Notes: generated by a model not told the origin, from the letters alone. DNA of 64,000 bases from Comamonas sp. 26 (GCF_002754475.1 NZ_PEFL01000001.1:1984001-2048000); one strand, 5' to 3'. Positions 43,167 to 52,882 are shown, counted from the stretch's first letter. Translations and numbers: made by a program.

Positions 43167-44591
43167 ATGACTGCTTCTTCCTCCATTTCGCGCACCTTGT
43201 TCGCTGCCGATGCCTTGCTGCCTACGGGGTGGGCGCGCAATGTCCTGTTGAGCTGGAACGAGAACGGCCAGCTGATCGAAGTGCTGGCTGGCGTGGATCC
43301 GCAAAGCGGCGAAGCCGGAGAGGCGGAGGACGCCGCTAGGGCCGCCGGCCCGGTGATTCCCGGCATGCCCAACCTGCATTCGCATGCATTTCAGCGGGCA
43401 TTTGGTGGCTTGACGGAATTTCGCGGCCAGGCGCAAGACAGTTTCTGGAGTTGGCGCAATCTCATGTACGGGTTTGCCAACCGCATGTCGCCCGAGGCGC
43501 TGGAGGCGATTGCCACTTGGCTCTATCTGGAGATGCTGGAAGCCGGCTATACCTCGGTCTGCGAGTTCCATTACGTGCACCACGACGTAGGCGGCCAGCC
43601 CTATGCAGATGACGCCACGCTGTCGCGGGCCCTGCTGCGCGCGGCGCAGAAAACCGGCATTGGCATGACGCTGCTGCCCGTGCTCTACCAGAGCAGTGGT
43701 TTTGGCGGCACGCCGCCGCGCGAAGACCAGGCACGCTTTATTCGCAGCACTGACAAAATGCTATCGCTATTGCAGCAGCTGGCACCCGTCTGTAAAGCGC
43801 AAGCGGCCAATCTGGGCCTTGCTCCGCATTCGCTGCGGGCCGTGCCGCCTGACAGCCTGCAAGCCGCGGTCACCGGTCTGCACGCCATGCTGCCCCAGGC
43901 ACCGGTGCATATTCACATTGCCGAGCAAACCCAGGAGGTGGACGACTGCTTGGCCTGGAGCGGCCAGCGCCCTGTGCAATGGCTGATGAACCATGCCGCC
44001 GTCGATCAGCGCTGGTGCCTGATTCATGCCACGCATATGACGGCCGAGGAATACGCCAGCGCCGCCAGAAGCGGTGCCGTGGCCGGCATCTGCCCGACCA
44101 CCGAGGCCAATCTGGGCGACGGCATTTTTGACATGCCTCTGTGGCTGAAAAATGGGGGGCACTGGGGCGTTGGCTCCGACAGCCACGCCACGGTGAATGC
44201 GGCCGAGGAGCTGCTGATGCTGGAATACAGCCAGCGCCTGGCGCTGCGCCAGCGCAATGTACTGGGCGGCGGCGCGCAACCCCAAGTGGCAACCGCCATG
44301 ACCTTGCAGGCCGTGGCCGGTGGCGCCCAGGCAGCTGGCCGCGCCATTGCCGGTCTGGCCGTGGGCCAGCAAGCCGATTTTGTGGTGCTGGATGCTGAAC
44401 ACGTGGCGCTGGCCGGACTGCCCGCCGACAGCGGCCATGCCGGTCATGTGTTTGCCAGCCACCGTACTTCGGCCGTGGCCGAGGTCTGGGTGGGTGGCAA
44501 ACAGCGCGTGCAATCGGGCCGTCACCCGCAACACGAAACCGCACAACAGGCTTTTGTTCGGGCCCGCAGCCAGTTGCTGCGCAGCGCCTGA
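43167..44591 (+). CDS. hutF: formimidoylglutamate deiminase
   Basis: A 474-residue amidohydrolase from ATG 43167, converting N-formimino-glutamate to N-formyl-glutamate and ammonia. Metal site NLHSHAFQRAFGG (~69-81), HVHHDVGG-like FHYVHHDVGGQPY, HIHIAEQTQEVDDC (~249-262) and GVGSDSHATVNAAEELLMLEYSQRL (~334-358) match HutF. Its presence with hutG defines the five-step pathway. Upstream in-frame ATG 43059 overlaps the hisC remnant and is less likely. Confidence 0.94.
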   Translation: MTASSSISRTLFAADALLPTGWARNVLLSWNENGQLIEVLAGVDPQSGEAGEAEDAARAAGPVIPGMPNLHSHAFQRAFGGLTEFRGQAQDSFWSWRNLMYGFANRMSPEALEAIATWLYLEMLEAGYTSVCEFHYVHHDVGGQPYADDATLSRALLRAAQKTGIGMTLLPVLYQSSGFGGTPPREDQARFIRSTDKMLSLLQQLAPVCKAQAANLGLAPHSLRAVPPDSLQAAVTGLHAMLPQAPVHIHIAEQTQEVDDCLAWSGQRPVQWLMNHAAVDQRWCLIHATHMTAEEYASAARSGAVAGICPTTEANLGDGIFDMPLWLKNGGHWGVGSDSHATVNAAEELLMLEYSQRLALRQRNVLGGGAQPQVATAMTLQAVAGGAQAAGRAIAGLAVGQQADFVVLDAEHVALAGLPADSGHAGHVFASHRTSAVAEVWVGGKQRVQSGRHPQHETAQQAFVRARSQLLRSA

Positions 44592-44623
44592 TTCCCGTAT
44601 TTGACAGCAAGGAAAATTGCTCC

Positions 44624-45442
44624 ATGAGCCCATCCATTCCCCCTTTTGTTTTTCATCAGGGCACAGCACCCCTGCTGATCTCCATGCCGCACACCGGCAC
44701 CCATGTGCCTGACGACATCGCCGCCAAGCTCACGGCAGAAAGCCGCGAGGTGCATGACACGGACTGGCATATGCCCACACTGTACGAATTTGCCAAGCAG
44801 TTGGGAGCCTCCATCCTGGTGGCCACGCATTCACGCTATGTGATCGACCTCAACCGTCCACCCGACGGCGCCAGCCTTTACCCCGGCCAAAGCGTGACCG
44901 GCCTGTGCCCCGTGGACAGCTTTGACGACACCCCGCTGTACGCCAGCAAGGACCTGGAGCCTGACGACGCCGAGATTGCCCGCCGCCGCGAACTCTACTG
45001 GCAGCCCTATCACGGCCAGCTGCGCGCCGAGCTGGATCGCATGCACGGCGAGCATGGTGTGGCCATGCTCTGGGATGCACACAGCATCCGCTCGGTGCTG
45101 CCGCGCTTTTTTGAAGGCAAGCTGCCCGACCTGAATCTGGGTACGGGCAATGGCAGCTCTTGCGCGCCCGAGCTGGCTGAAAGCCTGCTATTGATCGCCA
45201 AACAGTCGCCCAATCATTCCAGCGTGCTCAATGGCCGCTTTACCGGCGGCTACATCACGCGCAACTATGGCCAGCCCGACAAGGGCTACCACGCGGTACA
45301 GATGGAGATGACCCAGTCCAGCTATATGCAGGAGCAGATGCCGTTTGAATACTTGCCTGATCTGGCAAATCTTGTGGAACCTACGTTGCGCAATATGCTA
45401 AATGCGATGCTGGATTTTTCGAACATGAACTCTGGCAGCTAA
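44624..45442 (+). CDS. hutG: N-formylglutamate deformylase
   Basis: A 272-residue zinc-dependent hydrolase releasing glutamate and formate, the last Hut step. Landmarks: PLLISMPHTGTHVPDDI (~16-32), DTDWHMPTLYEFA (~45-57), VIDLNRPPDG (~73-82) and LWDAHSIRSVLPRFFEGKLPDLNLGTGNG (~146-174). It follows hutF by 32 bases and ends the cluster; the next gene is convergent. Confidence 0.95.
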   Translation: MSPSIPPFVFHQGTAPLLISMPHTGTHVPDDIAAKLTAESREVHDTDWHMPTLYEFAKQLGASILVATHSRYVIDLNRPPDGASLYPGQSVTGLCPVDSFDDTPLYASKDLEPDDAEIARRRELYWQPYHGQLRAELDRMHGEHGVAMLWDAHSIRSVLPRFFEGKLPDLNLGTGNGSSCAPELAESLLLIAKQSPNHSSVLNGRFTGGYITRNYGQPDKGYHAVQMEMTQSSYMQEQMPFEYLPDLANLVEPTLRNMLNAMLDFSNMNSGS

Positions 45443-45492
45443 CTTTGACCGATCTGTCGCCAAGACGATCAAGGTGCGCTCACCGCGCATCA

Positions 45493-46284
45493 TCAAACTC
45501 CCGTGGAGCGGCGCACAGCTGCGAAGTACCAAGCGTCGGGAAGGCAACGCAGCAAACGCATCCAGCGCGTGAAGCGTCGCGGGAAGTTCATCTCGAAACG
45601 TCCCTGTGCCCAGCCGTGCAGCATGTGCTGTGCTGCTTCTTCGGCGCTGATCAGCGAGGGCATACTGAAGTCGTTTTGTGCCGTCAGCGGCGTCTCGACA
45701 AAGCCAGGGTTGATGATGGACACGCCAAGGCCCTTGCCATGCAGGTCCAGATAAAGGTTTTCCGCCAAGTTGTTAAGAGCGGCCTTGGTTGGCCCATAGG
45801 CAAGCGACTTGGGAAGCCCCCTGTAGCCGGCCACGCTGCCGACCAAGGCCAGATGGCCCTTGCCAGCGGCCAGTAGCATGGGGAGCACGGCATCGAGCAG
45901 ATGCAGCGCACCACCATAGTTCACAGCCAAGTGGCGCTGCATTTCTTCAAGGTCAAACTCTGTGGCGAGCTGTGGCTTGTAGTGGCCGGCGCAGTAGAGG
46001 ATGAGGTCTGGCGCCCTGCCCACATGGGCATGCACGGCCTGTGCTGCAGCAGCCACGGCCTCGGCATCAGTCACGTCCAGAGGCAGTGCCAAGCAGTTGG
46101 GGCGGCCCTGCACAAAATCCTGCAGCGCAGCGCTCTGCCGCGCCGAAACGATTACGCTGGCCCCTTGCTTGTGCAATGCTTCGGCCGTGGCCCGCCCTAT
46201 GCCCGAAGAGGCACCTAGAATCCATGCCGATCGTCCGTGCCAATCGCTTAGCCGTGGATTCAGCTGGCTGGAGAAAAGTGACAT
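45493..46284 (-). CDS. short-chain dehydrogenase/reductase, lipid cluster
   Basis: A 263-residue SDR with the nucleotide-binding GASSGIGRATAEAL (~23-36), the NAG-type motif replaced by YCAGH, and the catalytic Ser in GSVAGYRG and YGPTKAALNN (Tyr-x-x-x-Lys). It ends the minus-strand lipid-modification operon, three bases after the DUF3833 gene. Substrate unknown, perhaps an oxidised acyl chain. Confidence 0.88.
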   Translation of the reverse strand: MSLFSSQLNPRLSDWHGRSAWILGASSGIGRATAEALHKQGASVIVSARQSAALQDFVQGRPNCLALPLDVTDAEAVAAAAQAVHAHVGRAPDLILYCAGHYKPQLATEFDLEEMQRHLAVNYGGALHLLDAVLPMLLAAGKGHLALVGSVAGYRGLPKSLAYGPTKAALNNLAENLYLDLHGKGLGVSIINPGFVETPLTAQNDFSMPSLISAEEAAQHMLHGWAQGRFEMNFPRRFTRWMRLLRCLPDAWYFAAVRRSTGV

Positions 46285-46286
46285 GG

Positions 46287-46850
46287 CTATCGCTCCTTGA
46301 CAAAGGCCAGCGTCACATCGCCCAGATGCACGCCAAACTTGCTCATGGCCGTACGGTTGAGCAAGGTGCGCTCATCCATCAGGTACATCCAGTCATCCAT
46401 GTTGACGTTCCAGACTTTTCCGTCCACGGGCAAGGCCAGCACATAGCTCCAGCGAATGGCGTTACCCGCGCTTTGGCCCTGAGCCTCTCCCACTACGTCG
46501 TCTGCTCTGCCGCTGTAGCGGCCATCGCCCAGGTGCTGGATATGCCAGACACGCTGCTGCTTGCTGCCGTCGCTGTAGACAAAGTGCTCTTCCAGAGTGC
46601 CTCGCTCGCCATTCCAGCGCCCGGTCATGCGCACGGTGAAGCGCTTGATCACCTTGCCTGAGCGGTCAGTGAAGATTCCATGTGCCGTCAATGGGCCATT
46701 GAAGTATTGACGCAGGTTCAGCTGGGGCTGCTCCTTGGCGTAGTCCTGAACCGTAGGCCCGGCGCAACCCGTGAGGGACAGTGCGACTGCCACGCCCAGA
46801 ATGGCCCGCCGCAAGGGCAAAGATAAAAGGAGTAAGGACAAATGGCTCAT
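46287..46850 (-). CDS. DUF3833 lipoprotein
   Basis: A 187-residue protein with lipoprotein signal (ALSLTGCAGP, lipidated Cys28) and the DUF3833 body: LNLRQYFNGPLTAHGIFTDRSGKVIKRFTVRMTGRWNG and a C-terminal DDWMYLMDERTLLNRTAMSKFGVHLGDVTLAF. DUF3833 genes accompany Cfa-like methyltransferases and DUF1365 genes in many proteobacteria. Probably an envelope lipocalin-like carrier; function not established. Its start overlaps the MFS stop by four bases. Confidence 0.82.
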   Translation of the reverse strand: MSHLSLLLLSLPLRRAILGVAVALSLTGCAGPTVQDYAKEQPQLNLRQYFNGPLTAHGIFTDRSGKVIKRFTVRMTGRWNGERGTLEEHFVYSDGSKQQRVWHIQHLGDGRYSGRADDVVGEAQGQSAGNAIRWSYVLALPVDGKVWNVNMDDWMYLMDERTLLNRTAMSKFGVHLGDVTLAFVKER

Positions 46851-48124
46851 ATATGCCTCCAGGAAGAATGCAGGTGTTCAGCGCGCCAGAGAAGCGCTGC
46901 CGCTGCCAGCTTGAGCAGACAGGGCAGCCCGCCATAGGCCCAGGCAAGCGCCTGCAAGCCGGCCGGGTCGGTACCGCCGCTGCGATAACCTGCGGCGGAG
47001 AGCAATGGCAATGCCAGGCCCGCTGCCAAGGCGAGGTTGAGTTTGGTTGCGCAGGTCCACCAGCCCAGGTAGCGGCCCTCTCCCCGGCCGCCCTCTCCTG
47101 CCTCGTGGATCACGCCAGTCAACAAGGCACCCGGCAAAGCCAGATCAGCGCCCAGTGCCAGCCCACTGACCAGGCAAATCATGGCGAAAGCCATGCCGTC
47201 GCCTGCACCCAGCCAGGGCGTAAATCCAAAAGCCAGCACGCTGACCAGCATGCCCATCCGCCAGCAGGGTGCCAGGCCCCAGCGTGAGACGGCTTTTACC
47301 CACAGTGGCAAGCCCAGGGCCGCTGCGCCGAAATAGAACAACAGCAGCAAGGGCTGTAACTGGGGTGCCTGTAGCCGGTCTGCCACGAAAAAAGGCAATA
47401 GGGTCGCGGGAATGGCGGCTGCCACGCCATTGAGCATAAAGATGGCAAGCAAACGCCGAAAGCCAGCATCCGCCCACGGCGAAGCCTGATGAGTCACTGC
47501 GGGCTGCGGTGGCAGTAGTACGGGAGCCTTGAGGCGATACAAACCGATCAGGCCCAGCGCCAGGCCTATCGCGAGCACGGCGCTGATCGCGTCATAGCCC
47601 AGCCAGGCTGGTAGGACGCTGGCTAGCAGCACGCCCCCCAGTGTGGCTCCTTCGCGCCAGGCGGTAACACGGGCACGCCAGCCGGGGTCGCCTCCCCAGC
47701 GGGTTCCCCAAGCCTGATGAAGAATAGCAACGAAGCTGTAGGCCAGCGTACATGCGAGCAGGCTGAAGGCCAGCCAGCCCAGCATGGCTGCCTCGGTACC
47801 ACGCGGCGAGTGCCAGAGTGCCAAAAATCCCAGCACCATCAACAGGCTACCCAGCGCAGCTGCACACCAAGCCGGCCATTCACCACGGCGCAGCAGCCAG
47901 TCGGCTTGGCGGCCAATGGCGGGGTCCACTAAGGCATCGAATGCGCGCGTGGCCAGCAACACCGCGCCCAGTCCCGCCAGCGGTGCGCTCTCCACGCTGG
48001 CGTAGTGATGCGGCAGGTTTACATACAAAGGCAGGGACACAAAGGCCAGCGGCGCGGCCAGTCCGCCATAGGCCAGCCCGGTTCGCCAAGGCAGCATGTG
48101 GGCGGTGGCGGGATGTGAGGCCAT
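46847..48124 (-). CDS. MFS transporter (GPH-like) of lipid cluster
   Basis: A 425-residue protein with about twelve membrane helices from ATG 48124. It carries an MFS/GPH symporter-like loop ATRAFDALVDPAIGRQADWLLRR (~48-70) between helices 2 and 3. Family members move sugars or lipids; relatives in Cfa/DUF1365 clusters are uncharacterised. It may flip or move the modified lipid or its precursor. Overlaps the DUF3833 gene. Confidence 0.82.
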   Translation of the reverse strand: MASHPATAHMLPWRTGLAYGGLAAPLAFVSLPLYVNLPHHYASVESAPLAGLGAVLLATRAFDALVDPAIGRQADWLLRRGEWPAWCAAALGSLLMVLGFLALWHSPRGTEAAMLGWLAFSLLACTLAYSFVAILHQAWGTRWGGDPGWRARVTAWREGATLGGVLLASVLPAWLGYDAISAVLAIGLALGLIGLYRLKAPVLLPPQPAVTHQASPWADAGFRRLLAIFMLNGVAAAIPATLLPFFVADRLQAPQLQPLLLLFYFGAAALGLPLWVKAVSRWGLAPCWRMGMLVSVLAFGFTPWLGAGDGMAFAMICLVSGLALGADLALPGALLTGVIHEAGEGGRGEGRYLGWWTCATKLNLALAAGLALPLLSAAGYRSGGTDPAGLQALAWAYGGLPCLLKLAAAALLWRAEHLHSSWRHI

Positions 48125-48146
48125 GGCGTGGTCCGGTGAGCGCTGC

Positions 48147-48743
48147 TCAGCCCAAGCCGAGCAGAGAGCTGCGCATGGCGGGCGCCGAGGTCTGTGGCGA
48201 CAACCAGATGCCAAAGAACAGGCGTGCGAACTCGGCGTCGCGTATCTGGCCAGTCTGCCGGCCGTTGTGGAAAAAGCGCACTTCGCCTTGACCGTCATTC
48301 AGGCCCAGCAGCCTGTCCTGGGCTACCACATCGGGAAAGGCCTGCTTCATTAAGCTCAGCCACTGGCGGGCCTGCTCATCGGTGAAGCTGCCGACCCTGC
48401 GCATTTCGGCGATGGAGCGCTCGGCAATCGCCGCGCCTTCGAGCTTGCGGTCATAGACCAACTCCAGCCCAAACGGGTGACGGTTGTAGTCTTCCGGCGT
48501 GAATCCATTCGTGGCCCATAGCCGGGCTTCGTAGACGCGTAGTCCAAAGAAGCGCAGCACGGCAGAGCCCACTTGGCGCGCGGCCGGCAGGGTGCTGCGC
48601 ATCTCTCCCGGAAGATCGACAGTCGGGGTTACGGCATGAAGTTCGTTGGACATGGTGATCAATAAAGGAGCAAGAACACTGGCCGCACCCCAGGACAGGG
48701 CATGGCGGCGTTTGATGAAATGTCGGTATTGGAGGGATGTCAT
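48147..48743 (-). CDS. chalcone-isomerase-like protein
   Basis: A 198-residue protein with an N-terminal hydrophobic export-type segment (HALSWGAASVLAPLLITMS) and a chalcone-isomerase-like fold: LRFFGLRVYEARLWA (~64-78), ELVYDRKLEGAAIAERSIAEMRRVG (~94-118) and FPDVVAQDRLLGLNDGQG. Bacterial members lack proven isomerase activity and are thought to bind fatty acids. Start overlaps the Cfa stop by four bases. Confidence 0.8.
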   Translation of the reverse strand: MTSLQYRHFIKRRHALSWGAASVLAPLLITMSNELHAVTPTVDLPGEMRSTLPAARQVGSAVLRFFGLRVYEARLWATNGFTPEDYNRHPFGLELVYDRKLEGAAIAERSIAEMRRVGSFTDEQARQWLSLMKQAFPDVVAQDRLLGLNDGQGEVRFFHNGRQTGQIRDAEFARLFFGIWLSPQTSAPAMRSSLLGLG

Positions 48744-50008
48744 GGCATGGGCCTGCGCAGCGTGAACTGGACTACGTCGGTGTTGCCGGTGTCAAAGGCC
48801 GCCTCGCAGTAGGCGAGATAGAAACGCCAGATGCGCACAAAGCGTTCGTCAAAGCCTTGGGCGCGCACGGTGTCAAGCTGGTGCTCGAAGGACTGGCGCC
48901 AGCGCCGCAGCGTCTCTGCGTAGTCACGGCCAAATGTCATGTGGCTTTCCACCACCAGGCCCGCGCGCTGCGCTTCCTGCTCGAAAGCGGGGATGCTGGG
49001 TAGCAGGCCACCCGGGAAAATATATTGCTGAATGAAATCCGTGGAGCGCAGATAACGGGCGAACAGGTCTTCGCGCAGCGTGATGGTCTGTATGCAGGCC
49101 AGGCCACCGGGCTTGAGGCAGTCACGCAGCATCTCGAAGTAGCCGCGCCAGTATTCGCGGCCTACGGCTTCGAACATTTCTATGGAGACGATGGCATCGA
49201 AAGGCTGGTCTGCATGCCGTGCAGGCAGGTCGCGATAGTCCTGGTAGCGCAGCTCCACGTTGTCTACCAGGCCCGCTTGCAGCATACGCCGCTGGCCCCA
49301 GACCAGTTGCTCGCGCGACAGCGTCACGCCCGTGACCTGGGCATCAAACTCTTGCGCAGCTGTTTCGGCCAGGCCGCCCCAGCCGCAGCCGATTTCAAGC
49401 AAGCGCTGGCCGGGCTGAAGCTGCACCTCGTTCAGCGTGCGCCTGAGCTTGGCCTGCTGGGCCTCTTGCAGATCTGCCTGATGCAGAGATTCGCCGGTTC
49501 GGCCCTCGAACCAGGCCGCGCTATAGCTCATACCGGGGTCCAGCCAAAGGCGGTAGAAATCGTTGCCCAGGTCGTAATGGGCATGGATGTTTCTGGCGCT
49601 TCCGGCCCGCGTATTGCGTTGCAGCAGATGGCGCAGCCGGTAGCCCAGCCTGCCCCACCAGCTGCCGTAGACCAGGCTTTGCACATGGTCGCGGTTAGTC
49701 ATGCAAAGCCGCAGCAAAGCGGCCAGATCCGGGCTGTCCCACTCGCCGGCGATATAGCCCTCGGCAAGGCCAATATCCCCCGATTTCAGCGTGCGCTCCA
49801 GCGCCTGCCAGTTGTGCAGCACGCAATGTGCGTCTGCAGCGCCCGACGCCATCGGTGGCAAGTGCCGCAAGTGGCCGTCGGGTTGCTCCAGGTTCAGCTG
49901 CCCGTGCGGCAGGCGTTCGAGCAAGCTCAGCACACTGCGTGCCCTCGCGGGAATGCGATGCGGCGCTGCGGCAGAGGGGCTTAGCAGAGAGGCGGCGGTA
50001 GTGTTCAT
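48740..50008 (-). CDS. cyclopropane-fatty-acid-synthase-like methyltransferase
   Basis: A 422-residue SAM-dependent methyltransferase from ATG 50008. An N-terminal lipid-binding helix region precedes AHYDLGNDFYRLWLDPGMSYSAAWF (~147-171), the SAM motif LLEIGCGWGGLAE (~203-215) and the catalytic region IVSIEMFEAVGREYW (~269-283). Cfa-type enzymes transfer a methyl or methylene group to double bonds of membrane phospholipids. In clusters with DUF1365 and an FAD amine oxidase, family members make methylated or furan acyl chains instead of cyclopropane rings. The product here is undetermined. Confidence 0.9.
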   Translation of the reverse strand: MNTTAASLLSPSAAAPHRIPARARSVLSLLERLPHGQLNLEQPDGHLRHLPPMASGAADAHCVLHNWQALERTLKSGDIGLAEGYIAGEWDSPDLAALLRLCMTNRDHVQSLVYGSWWGRLGYRLRHLLQRNTRAGSARNIHAHYDLGNDFYRLWLDPGMSYSAAWFEGRTGESLHQADLQEAQQAKLRRTLNEVQLQPGQRLLEIGCGWGGLAETAAQEFDAQVTGVTLSREQLVWGQRRMLQAGLVDNVELRYQDYRDLPARHADQPFDAIVSIEMFEAVGREYWRGYFEMLRDCLKPGGLACIQTITLREDLFARYLRSTDFIQQYIFPGGLLPSIPAFEQEAQRAGLVVESHMTFGRDYAETLRRWRQSFEHQLDTVRAQGFDERFVRIWRFYLAYCEAAFDTGNTDVVQFTLRRPMP

Positions 50009-50760
50009 CGTGTGACGAAGCGCTTGGGCTCGGAGGGTTTGCCATGGAACGGCACGCGTTTTGCCCAAAGGCGAAGCGCATGCCAGTGGATGCGGGCGAC
50101 CACGCCCAGCGTCATCAGGGGAGTGCCGAAGAAGGCGCGGCGCACGGTGGCGGCGTTCAGCGGGTACAGCACGCCGCCCACGCTGGTCTGCAGCAGCGGG
50201 CCGTCCTCGTCATGCAGGTCCACGCGTGCCAGGGTGCGGTCTTCACCGCGCTCGAATCGGAAGCGGTACTCGCCGCGCACCTCGCAGAACGGCGAGACAT
50301 GGAATTGCTTGCGCGCTACCTGCTCGCGGCCCCAGTCCAGTTCCGGCCCTGCCAGCAAATAGGCATGGCGCTCGCCAAAAGTGTTGTTGACCTCGGCCAG
50401 CACGGCGGCCAGCGAGCCATCGGCGCGGTGGGCGTACCAGAAGCTCACGGGCTTGAACACATAGCCCAGCACGCGCGGGAAGGTGTGCAGCCAGATTTCG
50501 CCATCGGCATCTTCAATGCCTTCGCTGTGCAGCAACTGCTCGAACCAGGCCAGCGCATCGGACCTGCCGTCACCGTGGTCGCAGTCATGAAAGCTCAGCC
50601 AGCCGAGCCGGTTGCGCCGCAGTACGGCGTCCGGCTGCGTGCGCAGGCTGCGCAGTGGCAGCAGCAGAAAATAGCTGGGATAGTGAAAGGCATGCGCGAC
50701 CGGCCGCAGGCGGCGGTGCCAGACATGGCCAAAGCCGATGAGGGGACGTGCAGCAGTCAT
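50005..50760 (-). CDS. DUF1365 protein
   Basis: A 251-residue DUF1365 protein: IGFGHVWHRRLRPVAHAFHYPSYFLLLPL (~9-37), SFHDCDHGDGR (~56-66) and VNNTFGERHAYLL (~123-135). DUF1365 genes nearly always pair with FAD-dependent amine-oxidase-like and Cfa-like genes, as they do here, and overlap them by four bases at both ends. Biochemical role unknown. Confidence 0.88.
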   Translation of the reverse strand: MTAARPLIGFGHVWHRRLRPVAHAFHYPSYFLLLPLRSLRTQPDAVLRRNRLGWLSFHDCDHGDGRSDALAWFEQLLHSEGIEDADGEIWLHTFPRVLGYVFKPVSFWYAHRADGSLAAVLAEVNNTFGERHAYLLAGPELDWGREQVARKQFHVSPFCEVRGEYRFRFERGEDRTLARVDLHDEDGPLLQTSVGGVLYPLNAATVRRAFFGTPLMTLGVVARIHWHALRLWAKRVPFHGKPSEPKRFVTR

Positions 50761-52094
50761 GCCGCCCCCAGAATGGCTGGGCTGGCTGGCAGGCCCGGCA
50801 AGGCGTTCAACAGGCCGTCGGCTGCGTCCAGGCCGGAGCGCAGACCGTCTTCATGGAAGCCGTAGCCACACCATGCGCCGCAGAACCATGTCCGGCGCTG
50901 GCCTTGCAGAGTGCCCACCTTGCCTTGTGCCTCAATGGCCGCTAGGTCGAACACAGGGTGGCTGTACGCCATGCGCGTGTGAACTTGGCTGTCATCAATG
51001 GGGCGCACCGGATTCAGTGAAACCATCACGGGTTGCTGCCATGGCAGAGGCTGAAGCCGATTAAGTAGATAGTGCAAGCAAACACCGGCCTGGTCACGCC
51101 CGGGGTTGGCAGCGCGCTCGTAGTTCCAGGCGGCCCAGGCCGCTTCACGACGCGGCAACACGCTGGCATCGGTATGCAGTACGGCTTGGTTGGGCTGATA
51201 GCGGATTGCGCCCAACACGCTGCGCTCCTGTGGTGTGGCATCGCTGCCCAGCAGGTTCAGAGCCTGGTCGCTGTGGCAAGCCAGCACCACGGCGTCGAAT
51301 TGCTCTGTGCCGTGAGCCATCTGCAGCAGTACGCATTGCTCCATGCGGCGCAGGCCCAGAACGGGCGCATTCAGTCGAGCCTCATGGTGGCCGTCCTGCT
51401 GCAGTGCGGCCACCATGCGCCGCACGTACTGACGCGAGCCGCCGCGCACCGTGTGCCACTGCGGCCGGTCCGTGACCTGAATCAGACCGTGGTTGTGGCA
51501 AAAGCGGATCAGCGTGGCCACGGGAAAACGAAGCATCTGATCCGTGGGGCAGGACCAGATGCAACCCATCATGGGCAGCAGATAGTCTTGTCGGAAGGAG
51601 GCTCCAAAGCCGTACTCGTCCAGAAAGGCTTCGATGGAACTACGCAACTGCACTTCATCGCCTTCTTTGGCAATGCGCGTGGCCAAGCGGTTGAAGCGCA
51701 GGATCTCGGCCAGCATCTTCAGAAAACGCGGTCTCAGCAGATTGCCGCGCTGGGCGAACACACCGCCCAGCGAGCTGCCGCTCCACTCCAAGCCGGCTTG
51801 ACCATAAGCATTCGGCACCTGCACCGAAAACGACATCTCGGCCTTAGCCGTCGGCACCTGCAGCTCTTCAAACAAGCGGGTCAGAAGCGGATAGGTCCGG
51901 TAGTTGAACACCAGAAAGCCCGTGTCAACGCCCTGGCTGACACCGCCCAGCGTCATGTCTACGGTGTTGGCATGGCCGCCGAAATGGCTGCCCGCCTCCA
52001 GCATGGTCACGGTTGGCCCGCCCGGTGCGGCGGCCAGCCGCCTCGCTGCGGCCAGACCCGAAATCCCCGACCCTATGACTGCGATGCGATGCAT
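50757..52094 (-). CDS. FAD-dependent amine-oxidase-like oxidoreductase
   Basis: A 445-residue flavoprotein from ATG 52094: Rossmann dinucleotide site AVIGSGISGLAAARRL (~5-20), GFLVFNYRTYPLLTRLFEEL (~57-76) and a C-terminal FAD-contact region WFCGAWCGYGFHEDGLRSGLDAA (~405-427). It resembles the UfaO-type oxidase of furan fatty acid synthesis and phytoene-desaturase-like proteins. It is the first gene of the operon and diverges from the TetR gene. Confidence 0.87.
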   Translation of the reverse strand: MHRIAVIGSGISGLAAARRLAAAPGGPTVTMLEAGSHFGGHANTVDMTLGGVSQGVDTGFLVFNYRTYPLLTRLFEELQVPTAKAEMSFSVQVPNAYGQAGLEWSGSSLGGVFAQRGNLLRPRFLKMLAEILRFNRLATRIAKEGDEVQLRSSIEAFLDEYGFGASFRQDYLLPMMGCIWSCPTDQMLRFPVATLIRFCHNHGLIQVTDRPQWHTVRGGSRQYVRRMVAALQQDGHHEARLNAPVLGLRRMEQCVLLQMAHGTEQFDAVVLACHSDQALNLLGSDATPQERSVLGAIRYQPNQAVLHTDASVLPRREAAWAAWNYERAANPGRDQAGVCLHYLLNRLQPLPWQQPVMVSLNPVRPIDDSQVHTRMAYSHPVFDLAAIEAQGKVGTLQGQRRTWFCGAWCGYGFHEDGLRSGLDAADGLLNALPGLPASPAILGAA

Positions 52095-52146
52095 GGGAGC
52101 GTCTTTCTTAGTTGAGTCAATCAATCGGACCACAAAGATCAAACTG

Positions 52147-52162
52147 TGAACTGATGAGTTCA
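52147..52162. promoter_or_regulatory. palindromic operator between FAD oxidase and TetR genes
   Basis: TGAACTGATGAGTTCA is a perfect 6+4+6 inverted repeat in the middle of the 140-bp divergent region. It is a plausible binding site for the adjacent TetR-family regulator, controlling both directions. Confidence 0.6.
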
Positions 52163-52234
52163 AACTATAAACCAAACATATCCACTTTGCACTATTTGGT
52201 ATCAGATATGACCCGTGCGGTCTAAAATAGAGCC

Positions 52235-52882
52235 ATGACAAGTCGCACCTCCATCAAAGAACAGATACAGCGCGTGCGCGAGCAGGCCATCGTGACGGCC
52301 GTTAATCGGCTGCTGGCTACAAAGGGTTACGACGCCATGACGGTGGACGAGGTTGCTGCCGAAGCCGGCATGGCCAAGGCCAGCCTGTACAAGCTATTCA
52401 CGTCCAAGGAAGAGCTGGCGGGAGCCGCCATGGTCGGTGTGCTGGATCGCGCACTGGCGTTTGTGGATAGCTTGCGCGACGAGGCCGTCCAGGCGGCTGA
52501 GACCGCTACGCCTGTACGCCCGTTGGACCAGTTAAAGGCCGTGACACGTTGGGCCATGCAGACACAGCTGGAAGGCCAAATGCCCTCCCTGCCCGCGCAA
52601 AACTCCAACCTCAGCGCATCGCTGCAATCCAACGACGCTTATATGGACCGATTGATTTCGCTGAGCAACCGCCTCAGCATCTGGATCACAGAGGCCCAGA
52701 CCAGCGGCCAGTTGCAGCCCACGCTGCCGGCCGAATTGGTGCTCTACACGCTGTTTGCGCGCGCCTGTGATCCCGTGGTTGCCCTGCTCAAGGAATCGGG
52801 CCAGTACACGCACGCGCAAATCATCGACTGGGTGTCGAGCACGACCTTTGGTGGATTGGCTGTGCCTGGGCAAGCAAGCTAA
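52235..52882 (+). CDS. TetR-family regulator of lipid cluster
   Basis: A 215-residue protein. The N-terminal TetR HTH AIVTAVNRLLATKGYDAMTVDEVAAEAGMAKASLYKLFTSKEEL (~18-61) is followed by an all-helical ligand domain. It diverges from the seven-gene lipid-modification operon and probably represses it; the ligand may be a fatty acid or oxidant product. A palindrome at 52147 is the likely operator. Confidence 0.87.
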   Translation: MTSRTSIKEQIQRVREQAIVTAVNRLLATKGYDAMTVDEVAAEAGMAKASLYKLFTSKEELAGAAMVGVLDRALAFVDSLRDEAVQAAETATPVRPLDQLKAVTRWAMQTQLEGQMPSLPAQNSNLSASLQSNDAYMDRLISLSNRLSIWITEAQTSGQLQPTLPAELVLYTLFARACDPVVALLKESGQYTHAQIIDWVSSTTFGGLAVPGQAS